From the NCBI GenBank assembly GCA_903893525.1, contig CAITMP010000083.1:1-35327 (forward strand): 35,327 nucleotides of DNA. The letters are read 5' to 3'. Source of the DNA: an uncultured Acidobacteriia bacterium (lineage in GTDB: Bacteria; Acidobacteriota; Terriglobia; Bryobacterales; Bryobacteraceae). A program made the translations under genes and the position numbers. The notes beneath the pieces were generated by a model. The model saw nothing but the letters and a program-made list of their open reading frames with translations. It made no database searches and was not told the DNA's origin. Shown in pieces: positions 27,825 to 35,327 of the stretch. The number at the start of each line of letters is the position of its first letter. Within the stretch, counting starts at the first letter, position 1.

Positions 27825-28784
27825 ATGAGCAACTCACTGAAGCAGGCCGTGCTGAAAACACTTCGGGCAACCGGGGTATTTGCGGCATCGACACGTTTCA
27901 GGAGGCGTGACAAGCTCGTGATTCTCTGCTACCACGGAATCTCGTTGCGCGACGAGCATTTGTGGGAGGGCGGGCTATACATGCCCGTGGAACTTTTTCG
28001 CCAACGAATGGCCTTCCTGCACGCTTGGGGTGCCAACGTCCTGCCCTTGTCGGAAGCGGTTGTCCGGCTTCGCGAAAACACTTTGCCGCCCAAGAGCGTC
28101 GTGATCACGTTTGACGACGGATTCTACGATTTCTACCTGAAGGCGCTCCCCGCCATGCGGGAGTTTGACTTCCCGTCCACGCTTTATTTGACGACTTGGT
28201 ACACCAAGCACAAGCTGCCTGTGTTTACCCTCATGGTCAAGTACCTGTTGTGGAAGAGTGGCAAGCCCGAGTTCGCCGACCCCGAGGCCCGCGAGCATGC
28301 CGTGGCCCGCTATGCCGAACAAGCGGATTCGGAACATTTGACCCCCGAACAGTGCGACCAGGTGTCACGTCAATTGGCAGAGCGCATCGGGATCGACTAC
28401 GATTCCATCCTCGAGGATCGCCTGTTCCAATTGATGACCCCCGAAGAGGCTGCGGTGGCGGCAAAATCCAAGGTCGACATCCAGCTGCACACCCACAGGC
28501 ACCGGACGCCACATGACCGCGACCTCTTCGTGCGTGAGATTCACGACAATGCCAAGTTCGTGGAGGCTATCACCGGGCTGGCGCCACAGCATTTCTGCTA
28601 TCCCAGCGGTGTGACGTCCCCGGAGTTCCTGCCTTGGCTTCGTCAATGCGGAATTCAAAGTGCCACCACCTGCGAACATGGCGTGGCGACGCGTGACGAC
28701 GATCCACTCCTGCTTCCACGCTACCTGGATGGCTGTGCAGTCACTGAACTGGACTTCGAGAGCTGGCTCTCGGGCGTACGCTAA
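27825..28784 (+). CDS. Polysaccharide deacetylase (NodB homology) family protein
   Basis: VVITFDDGFYDFYLKALPAMREFDFPSTLYL, IQLHTHRHRTP (HxxxH-type metal motif), HFCYPSGV. Confidence 0.9.
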   Translation: MSNSLKQAVLKTLRATGVFAASTRFRRRDKLVILCYHGISLRDEHLWEGGLYMPVELFRQRMAFLHAWGANVLPLSEAVVRLRENTLPPKSVVITFDDGFYDFYLKALPAMREFDFPSTLYLTTWYTKHKLPVFTLMVKYLLWKSGKPEFADPEAREHAVARYAEQADSEHLTPEQCDQVSRQLAERIGIDYDSILEDRLFQLMTPEEAAVAAKSKVDIQLHTHRHRTPHDRDLFVREIHDNAKFVEAITGLAPQHFCYPSGVTSPEFLPWLRQCGIQSATTCEHGVATRDDDPLLLPRYLDGCAVTELDFESWLSGVR

Positions 28785-28883
28785 AATCGCGTCGTACCAT
28801 ATTTATTTGAGCAATCTTCCGCCCAAGCTCGCAAGCACCCGAGCCTTGGCGTTGCGGGTCAACTGTTTCCCGAGATTCCGCCC

Positions 28884-30272
28884 GTGATCCGAATTCTAAG
28901 AACCGTCATCCCGGCCCGCACTGCGATATTGGCTCTTGCTGAAACGCTGGCAATTGTTGCCTGCTTCCTGCTCGCCTCCTGGCTGGATCCCGATATCTCG
29001 GATTTCACCTCGTTCCTGCAGTACGATGCCGGTGTCTGGCGCATTCTGCTTGTGACCGGAACGATAGTCACGGGATTGATTCTGAGGGGTCTCTATTCCC
29101 AAGTTCCCCGATCGGCTGTGGCGCAGCTTGAAGAGCTTTGCGTCGTATTTGGAATCACCGTGATCGGGCAGGGCTTGGTGGACTACGCTCTCCCGGGGCT
29201 CACTATCCCGCGCAAGGTGATGGTCGGCGGCGGAATATTGTCCATGGTCGCAATTTGGGTCCTCCGCTTGTTGGCCGGGGCCCCTGGCAAGGGTGCGATC
29301 TCCACTACCAAGGTGCTGTTTCTAGGCTATTCGCCAACTGTCGACGTCCTTGTATCCGCATTCTTGGCGCGGCCGGAATACGGCTGGCAACCTCTCGGAT
29401 TCCTAAGCACGCAGCCGTCCGAGAACAATGGACGTCACCTGTTACACCAAACACCGTGTCTCGGCTCCATGGAGGACTTGGATGCTGTCGTCGAGACCCA
29501 CAGGCCGCAATGGATCGTAATAGCCCGCAGATCCGACATCAAGCCCAAGTGGACCGAGGAATTTTTGGAGTTGAGATTCGGCGGTGTACACGTGGAGGAG
29601 GCGGCTGCCCTTTATGAAAGAACTTTCGGCCGCGTTTGCATCGCCGAAATCTGGCCCCACAAGCTGATCTTCACCGACGCCTTCGAATCTGCGCCGCTCA
29701 ATCGCCGACTGTCCGTAGCCTTGTCGTGGGCTGTCACGGTGCTTTGCCTCGTACCTGCAATCTTCCTAGTTCCCCTCATAGCCGTCCTGCTGCGCCTAGC
29801 CTCAAAGGGGCCGATCATCAGGAGAGACCGTGTGTCCGGGATCGGCAATAAACCGTTTGTTCGTCATAGCTTTCAATGCCATCACGCCGATGGAAGCGAA
29901 ACGCGAATCGGCTCGTGGCTACTCCGCTCGGGCCTTTATCGGCTGCCGGGTTTATTTGACGTTCTTGCCGGCAAGATGGCTCTGATCGGTCCCAGACCGG
30001 ACCGGCAGGAATACGGCAATGCCATTGCCAGCGCGGTTCCGTTCTATCTCCAGCGGCAACGAGTAAAACCAGGGCTGACAGGTTGGCAGCAGATCCACGC
30101 CTCGAAGGGGGCCGAAACCGGGAGTGTGCCGGGACGGCAGGACAACGAGGATGTGGTGAGCAAGCTCGAATTCGATCTCTACTACGTTCGGCACGTCTCT
30201 GTTGCCTTGGACATCGCCATCATCGTGCGCTCCGTCCGACGTGTTCTTTTCGGCGAGATTCGGGCCGTCTAG
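28884..30272 (+). CDS. Sugar transferase (PHPT-type, bacterial sugar transferase domain)
   Basis: N-terminal TM bundle, TKVLFLGYSPTVDVL, C-terminal RLPGLFDVLAGKMALIGPRPDRQEYG ... RVKPGLTGWQQIH. GTG start. Confidence 0.85.
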   Translation: MIRILRTVIPARTAILALAETLAIVACFLLASWLDPDISDFTSFLQYDAGVWRILLVTGTIVTGLILRGLYSQVPRSAVAQLEELCVVFGITVIGQGLVDYALPGLTIPRKVMVGGGILSMVAIWVLRLLAGAPGKGAISTTKVLFLGYSPTVDVLVSAFLARPEYGWQPLGFLSTQPSENNGRHLLHQTPCLGSMEDLDAVVETHRPQWIVIARRSDIKPKWTEEFLELRFGGVHVEEAAALYERTFGRVCIAEIWPHKLIFTDAFESAPLNRRLSVALSWAVTVLCLVPAIFLVPLIAVLLRLASKGPIIRRDRVSGIGNKPFVRHSFQCHHADGSETRIGSWLLRSGLYRLPGLFDVLAGKMALIGPRPDRQEYGNAIASAVPFYLQRQRVKPGLTGWQQIHASKGAETGSVPGRQDNEDVVSKLEFDLYYVRHVSVALDIAIIVRSVRRVLFGEIRAV

Positions 30273-31439
30273 CTATTTCGTTCCGGCGGCCTTGTCTGTG
30301 GTGGTGGGCTTCCAGATCCAAGTGGAGGGCAGCACAAAGACAAAAACCGCGCAAAGTGCCGCCGCGTTCATGACGAGAAATGTACGGGCCGGAGACGACA
30401 AGCGCTTCAGTTTGAATCCAACCGGCACAAAAGTGTTGCTCGCAGCCAGAGCCACAGGCAGCAGCTCCAACGCCAACAGCACGGAGCGCCAGAGACTTCC
30501 AGGCATTGCCATGGTCGCGCCAAACACAGCCAGCAGCATCCAGGGCAGGGCAATTCGGCTGAACTTGTGCGAGAGAAAGTGGATGCGCATCCGGCTGGAG
30601 GTGAACAGGGCTGGATGGCGGGCAAACACCTGCCACAGTCCGGCCAGCGTTCGGAAGCGCCGCCGGAACTCGGTTCCGGCGACAGCGGGATAGTCGTAGG
30701 CGATGGCTGCCGGGTCGAACACTACCCGGTATCCCTGAAAAAAAGCGCGCAGCGGCATCACAGCATCGTCCGTAAGGGTGTCCGGCGGCAGTGGCGCGAC
30801 CAACGAACGTCGAATTGCGTAGATGCAGCCGGTTGTATTGAAGAGCGAATCAATTTCAGATTGCCGAGTCCTGGCCCAAATTTCATAGCGCCAGTAGAGG
30901 TCCATGTCGGCTTGCTCGCCGGAATCCCCCCGCAACAGGACCATTTCGCCTGTGACCGCCCCGACGGTGGGGTCAGCGAAATTCGCAGCCAGATGGCTGA
31001 GTGCGGTTGGCTCCAGCGGCTGCCGTACGTCGGTGAGGAATATGATTTCACCTGTAAGGGCGGACATCGCAAGGTTCAGCGCCGCTGCCTTGCCGCCCCT
31101 TGGAGCCCGCAGCAACGATATGGGTGCGCCATCGGGATGCTCGGCCGCGAACTGTTTCACCAGTTCGTCCGTGGCGTCCGTCGATCCGTCCGAGACGATT
31201 ACGATATCGTACTTGTCTGGTGGATAGCTGAGCCCCCGCAGGACCTCCAACTTCCGAACGATTTGACTGGCACCATTGTAAACTGCAACCACAATGGTGA
31301 CGGTCGGCTGGAACGCCGGATCCTTGGCAACTGGAGGGCGTACACGCCAATTGACCTTGGCTAACAGCAGTGGATAGCCAATGATCATATAGACGGCGCA
31401 GAGCATCGCCAGAAGGGCAATCAAGTAGCTCGGGTGCAT
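30273..31439 (-). CDS. Glycosyltransferase family 2, membrane-associated
   Basis: VTIVVAVYNGASQIVRKLEVL, DIVIVSDGSTDATDEL, GEIIFLTDVRQ, C-terminal TM helices. ATG at 31439 (MHPSYLIALL) preferred over the longer ORF overlapping the upstream gene. Confidence 0.9.
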   Translation of the reverse strand: MHPSYLIALLAMLCAVYMIIGYPLLLAKVNWRVRPPVAKDPAFQPTVTIVVAVYNGASQIVRKLEVLRGLSYPPDKYDIVIVSDGSTDATDELVKQFAAEHPDGAPISLLRAPRGGKAAALNLAMSALTGEIIFLTDVRQPLEPTALSHLAANFADPTVGAVTGEMVLLRGDSGEQADMDLYWRYEIWARTRQSEIDSLFNTTGCIYAIRRSLVAPLPPDTLTDDAVMPLRAFFQGYRVVFDPAAIAYDYPAVAGTEFRRRFRTLAGLWQVFARHPALFTSSRMRIHFLSHKFSRIALPWMLLAVFGATMAMPGSLWRSVLLALELLPVALAASNTFVPVGFKLKRLSSPARTFLVMNAAALCAVFVFVLPSTWIWKPTTTDKAAGTK

Positions 31440-31443
31440 GGTT

Positions 31444-32790
31444 TCAGCCAATCCCGTGTCCGGCATTCAGAGCGACGCCGGGTCGCCGGGAAACGCGGGC
31501 CTTTCTGCCTCCCACCAGGGCATTCACAAGGATCTCGACATCCATCCAAAGGGAGCCCTGCTTGATGTAGTAGAGGTCGTACTCGATAGTATCCGTCTCC
31601 GACGATGACTTTCCACCCAGCCCGGGTGTTGGCTCCTGGGTCTGCGCCCACCCGATGATGCCGGGCTTGACCGAAAACCGGTGCGAGAAAAATGGCATCG
31701 CCGCAGTCAAAGCGTCCGCGAAAATCAGACGGACCGGTCTGGGCCCAACCAGCGCCATTTCCCCGCGAACAACGTTGAACAGTTGCGGAAGATCCGCCAG
31801 CCTCCAACGCTCAAGACGCTCACCGAAGCGGGACGGCAGGCCGCTACCATCCGCCCGCATGGTTCGAAACCGCTGCCTACGAAACGGAATGTGCTGGAAT
31901 CCGGCACATTCCACGCTCTCAATAATGGGGCCCGGACCGTCGCCGAACCAAATCCCCAAACTGACCAGGAGGAGCAGGGGCGAGAGGGTGAGCAGGAAAA
32001 AGAGGCCTATCAAATTGTTGTAGACCGCCTGGATCGCCATCGTTCTCGCGTCGCCCCGCAAGGAGGCCGAGAGCAGGAAGTCCATCGGCCGGAGACGAGT
32101 GCAGCAAATCCTTGAAAACATGGCCTCGTACACAGATGGTGCGTCCTCGACGATAATGCCGGAGGATTTCGCCTTCAACAGAAACTCGGGAGACACCAAG
32201 CGCGACCACTGGACGGTCCCCACCAAAATATTGGTGGGTCGCTCTCGTTCCATGAACTCCGGGATCTCCGATGGGGAGACGCGCAAGGCAGCGCCCAAAT
32301 CCGGATTCGCATCGTCTGGATCGGGCACATACCCGCGGATCTGATCGCCCAGCAGCATGGCGATCCGCACCGTCGCCGTGTCGCATCCGATCAGCAGCGT
32401 CTTCCTTGCCGCGATTCGCTTTCCGGCCAACAAGTATTGCGCACCCGAAACAAGCGCGGCCGCCACCATGCTTCCAGCGACTACAAGAAACGGTGTTCTG
32501 CGCATATACAGCGCATAAGTCATGATCGAGTGCAGAATCAGGTTCAGTCCGGAGCCCAGAAACGAACGTTCCAGAAAGGCCGTCACGGCACCACCAAGAT
32601 CGTCGCCCTGGGCCGCGGTCAACTGCAGTGCCAGCCAAAACACCAGCGAGGAGGCAAGGGTACCGATTACCGCCTCACCAAGCTCCAGTCCGCCCCCGAT
32701 CACCAAACTGTGAACGGCCAACGCGATTGAAAAGCCCGCGACTGAGAGCAGCAGGTCGAACAGCGGGCGATGTTGCGGGGATGGGTTCAT
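31444..32790 (-). CDS. Sugar transferase (PHPT-type, exopolysaccharide initiation-like)
   Basis: N-terminal TM bundle, KTLLIGCDTATVRIAMLL, IPFRRQRFRTMRADGSGLPSRFGERLERWRLADLPQLFNVVRGEMALVGPRPVR ... SVKPGIIGWAQTQ. Confidence 0.92.
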   Translation of the reverse strand: MNPSPQHRPLFDLLLSVAGFSIALAVHSLVIGGGLELGEAVIGTLASSLVFWLALQLTAAQGDDLGGAVTAFLERSFLGSGLNLILHSIMTYALYMRRTPFLVVAGSMVAAALVSGAQYLLAGKRIAARKTLLIGCDTATVRIAMLLGDQIRGYVPDPDDANPDLGAALRVSPSEIPEFMERERPTNILVGTVQWSRLVSPEFLLKAKSSGIIVEDAPSVYEAMFSRICCTRLRPMDFLLSASLRGDARTMAIQAVYNNLIGLFFLLTLSPLLLLVSLGIWFGDGPGPIIESVECAGFQHIPFRRQRFRTMRADGSGLPSRFGERLERWRLADLPQLFNVVRGEMALVGPRPVRLIFADALTAAMPFFSHRFSVKPGIIGWAQTQEPTPGLGGKSSSETDTIEYDLYYIKQGSLWMDVEILVNALVGGRKARVSRRPGVALNAGHGIG

Positions 32791-34193
32791 CGGGCTCGGC
32801 TGTCGGAATTGCCCGTGGATTGGTGGGAACTGAACGTCCGTCGGACCAACGCCGTAAGCTCGGTCAGGTCCACCGGATTTCCTCCAGCCTGCGAGGCGCC
32901 CTCAATTTGGACCGATTGGAGGTCATCCAAACGAATCGAAAGGGACCACTCTGGGGGAATGGCGGCCAGCACCAGTTCGAACGAGTCGTTTTCGGCGACA
33001 AGGTCGACCGAAACCCGGTGCCACCCCTCTGCACGACCAAACGCGCACAAGGCATCCCGCCACTGAACCGTATTCTGCGCAGCTTCCAATTTCTCGCCCA
33101 GCTCGCGGAGTTTGAGCTCCCGCGCTACCTCCCGACGGAAACCTCCTTTGAACAGCAAATTTCCTGCCACCTCAAATTCAGCGTAGCGCAATTGCCTGAT
33201 GCCAGCCCAGCAGGCTAGGCAAAATCCGAGGACTACCGCCAGATGATAGCCACCTAGTACCGGCTTGTATCCCAGAAGAACCGCGAAAAGGCCACCGGTA
33301 AACGCAAATCCGTACAAAACTACGGCGCTCTGGCGTACTGAAAGACCCCGGTTGAGCAACCGGTGGTGCGTGTGGCCGCGATCGGCTTGGAACACGGGCT
33401 GGCCCTTCACGGAGCGCCGCGCAATCGAGAGAAGCACGTCCAGCAGCGGCACGGCCATAGCGAGGAAGGGGACCAAGCTGCTTGCGAACGTCGTTTCATG
33501 GCTTGCCCAGACCAAGCCGTAACAGCCAGTCAGGAAGCCGATCAGCAGAGCGCCGGAGTCCCCCAGGAACACTGTGGCAGGGTTGAAATTGTAGAGCAGG
33601 AAGCCCAGCAGGGCCCCGGCGAGGGGGATTGCCGCGACCGCCAGCATGGGAATATCCTCAATTCTCGCCGCGGCGAAGAATGCCAGGGTGGCGAAAAAGC
33701 CCATTCCGGCGCACAGGCCATCCAATCCATCGATAAGATTCAGGGCATTGGTGGTAAACAGCAGCCAGATTACTGAGAGCGGGAATCCCACCCAGCCCGG
33801 CAGCGCAATTCCAGCCAGCGATTCCAGTTTGATTCCGTAGGCCCAAGCCAAGCTGGCGGCCACAATCTGACCCGACAGCTTGACCTTCGGGCTCAGATCG
33901 AAGAAGTCGTCAATCAAGCCCGTTAGGAAGATTGCGGTTGCGGCGGGGAGTATCGAAAGAACCTCGCCCGCGGGTCCCGGCGGGTCGGGAAACTTCAAGA
34001 GAAGGATGGTGGACACGTAGGCCGCCATGATCGGGATCCCGCCCACGCGCGGGATCGGATAAGCATGCACTTTGCGTTTGCCGGGCCGGTCCACCACGTT
34101 GTACGCGCGGAAAATGTCCCGCACGATCGGCGTCAATACAAATGCGATTAGGAATGCGCGTCCCAGCGCAAGCCAAAGGTCCGCTGGATTCAT
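32787..34193 (-). CDS. MraY/WecA-type undecaprenyl-phosphate sugar-1-phosphate transferase with C-terminal extension
   Basis: VDRPGKRKVHAYPIPRVGGIPIM, LTGLIDDFFDLSPKVKL, NALNLIDGLDGLCAGMG, FLGDSGALLIGFL, ADRGHTHHRLLNRGLS. 4-bp ATGA overlap with the downstream gene. Confidence 0.93.
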   Translation of the reverse strand: MNPADLWLALGRAFLIAFVLTPIVRDIFRAYNVVDRPGKRKVHAYPIPRVGGIPIMAAYVSTILLLKFPDPPGPAGEVLSILPAATAIFLTGLIDDFFDLSPKVKLSGQIVAASLAWAYGIKLESLAGIALPGWVGFPLSVIWLLFTTNALNLIDGLDGLCAGMGFFATLAFFAAARIEDIPMLAVAAIPLAGALLGFLLYNFNPATVFLGDSGALLIGFLTGCYGLVWASHETTFASSLVPFLAMAVPLLDVLLSIARRSVKGQPVFQADRGHTHHRLLNRGLSVRQSAVVLYGFAFTGGLFAVLLGYKPVLGGYHLAVVLGFCLACWAGIRQLRYAEFEVAGNLLFKGGFRREVARELKLRELGEKLEAAQNTVQWRDALCAFGRAEGWHRVSVDLVAENDSFELVLAAIPPEWSLSIRLDDLQSVQIEGASQAGGNPVDLTELTALVRRTFSSHQSTGNSDSRAR

Positions 34194-34259
34194 TCCTGCC
34201 CCTCAATGGCGCGATGGACGTCAACCGCGGTACCCGAGCCGACCATTTCCCATGCCAAT

Positions 34260-34550
34260 TTAGACCTCGGAGCGGCGCCAAACGCGCGCTATTTCGGCTA
34301 GCACTTCCCGGTCCAGCCTATGTTCGACGGTTATCCGAATTCTATTTTCGTCCACCGAGCGGACCTCACCCAGGCAGATGGTGGCGGCGGTGGTGACTTC
34401 GACCAAATCGGCCACGGAGAAGCGGCTGGGCTCAGCCGCCAAGGGCGCTATGTCCAAGTTCGCGTTCGCAAGGGCGAGCAGCACAGCTGGCACCGCGTCT
34501 CCGGAGGGAAGCCGTCGGACCATAACCCGTTCATTCTGCTCAGGGAACAC
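34260..34550 (-). CDS. Small PilZ-like hypothetical protein
   Basis: 96-codon ORF (GTG start; alternative ATG at 34523). The segment FSVADLVEVTTAATICLGEVRSVDENRIRITVEHRLD has a PilZ-like beta-strand pattern; weak assignment. Confidence 0.45.
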   Translation of the reverse strand: MFPEQNERVMVRRLPSGDAVPAVLLALANANLDIAPLAAEPSRFSVADLVEVTTAATICLGEVRSVDENRIRITVEHRLDREVLAEIARVWRRSEV

Positions 34551-34617
34551 TCACTGCCAGTGTATCGCGCCACAAGGCCTGGTGGTACTGGGCGGTGGGT
34601 TGCGGTACCGTGAACAC

Positions 34618-35327
34618 ATGTCGCGCAGACAATTTCTCTCTACCGCCGCCGGTGCAGCCATTGCATTTCGGAACACGTCCACGGCGCTGGCCCAAAAGGC
34701 GGCTCTATCTACCGCCGGTCGTCCCGCCCTCGACGTCGCACGAGACGAGGACTTTTGGTTCCACGTCCGGGATGCGTTCACAATTGACCGTACTTTGATC
34801 AATTTGAACAACGGTGGTGTCTCACCCGCCCCCCGCATCGTGATGGACACCGAGATCCGTTATCTCGAAATGCAAAATATGAATCCGACCTACTATATGT
34901 GGCGGATTTTGGATCCCGGCGTGGAAACCTGCCGACGCCGTTTGGCACAGTGTTTTGGTTGCGATCCCGAAGAAATTGCCATCACCCGGAATGCCAGCGA
35001 GGCCCTCGAAATCGTGCAATTCGGCTTGGACCTGAAGCCCGGCGACGAGGTGATCACCACCAACCAGGACTACCCGCGCATGATCACCTCATGGCAACAG
35101 CGCGAACGCCGCGACGGCATCGTCCTGAAGCAGTTGAAATTCCCGGTTCCGGTTCCCGGCGGCCTCGATTTCCTGTACAACCTGGTCAAGGACGCGATCA
35201 CTCCGAAGACGAAGGTGATTCACATCTGCCAAATCACCAACCGCACCGGCCAGATCTTTCCCGTGAAGGAAATCTGCAAGCTCGGCCGCGAACGGGGTAT
35301 CGAGGTGATTGTCGACGGCGCGCACGC
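34618..35327 (+). CDS. Aminotransferase class V (isopenicillin N epimerase-like) with Tat signal, 3' truncated by window edge
   Basis: Open frame from ATG 34618 to the window end, absent from the ORF track because it has no stop: MSRRQFLSTAAGAAIAFRNTSTALAQ ... LINLNNGGVSPAPRIVMD ... ITRNASEALEIVQFGLDLKPGDEVITTNQDYPRMITSW ... IEVIVDGAHA. Confidence 0.88.
   Translation, partial: MSRRQFLSTAAGAAIAFRNTSTALAQKAALSTAGRPALDVARDEDFWFHVRDAFTIDRTLINLNNGGVSPAPRIVMDTEIRYLEMQNMNPTYYMWRILDPGVETCRRRLAQCFGCDPEEIAITRNASEALEIVQFGLDLKPGDEVITTNQDYPRMITSWQQRERRDGIVLKQLKFPVPVPGGLDFLYNLVKDAITPKTKVIHICQITNRTGQIFPVKEICKLGRERGIEVIVDGAH

Overview
This is a GC-rich bacterial chromosomal window. The lineage looks Acidobacteriota/Bryobacterales-like, but that is an impression from gene style and was not tested. 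It is densely coding, with no rRNA, tRNA, CRISPR array or transposase that I could recognise. From left to right: the 3' part of purF; a convergent ACT-domain gene; a Tat-signal TIM-barrel isomerase; two small exported or anchored proteins; a very large periplasmic beta-propeller/Y_Y_Y/GGDEF/EAL protein; an APC permease followed by a kynureninase-like PLP enzyme and an arylformamidase-like hydrolase; and a YVTN-propeller/phosphoesterase fusion. An all-minus accessory block follows (about 13.1-18.0 kb): an MBL-fold/Nudix fusion, an uncharacterised 351-372 aa partner, a truncated nucleotidyltransferase-like remnant, a Fic protein with two matching inverted repeats in front of it, a VOC protein and an unknown protein. 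Next is an RND efflux operon (TolC/adaptor/permease), an M20 peptidase, an exopolysaccharide locus (Wzx-like flippase, WecB-like epimerase, polysaccharide deacetylase, two PHPT-type sugar transferases, a GT2, a MraY/WecA-type transferase), a small PilZ-like protein, and the start of a Tat-signal class V aminotransferase. The best candidates for something undescribed are the MBL-Nudix plus unknown-partner pair, which seems to sit at a breakpoint in an MNT-like gene, and the twin GAGCGATAG-N9-CTATCGCTC repeats controlling the neighbouring fic gene.
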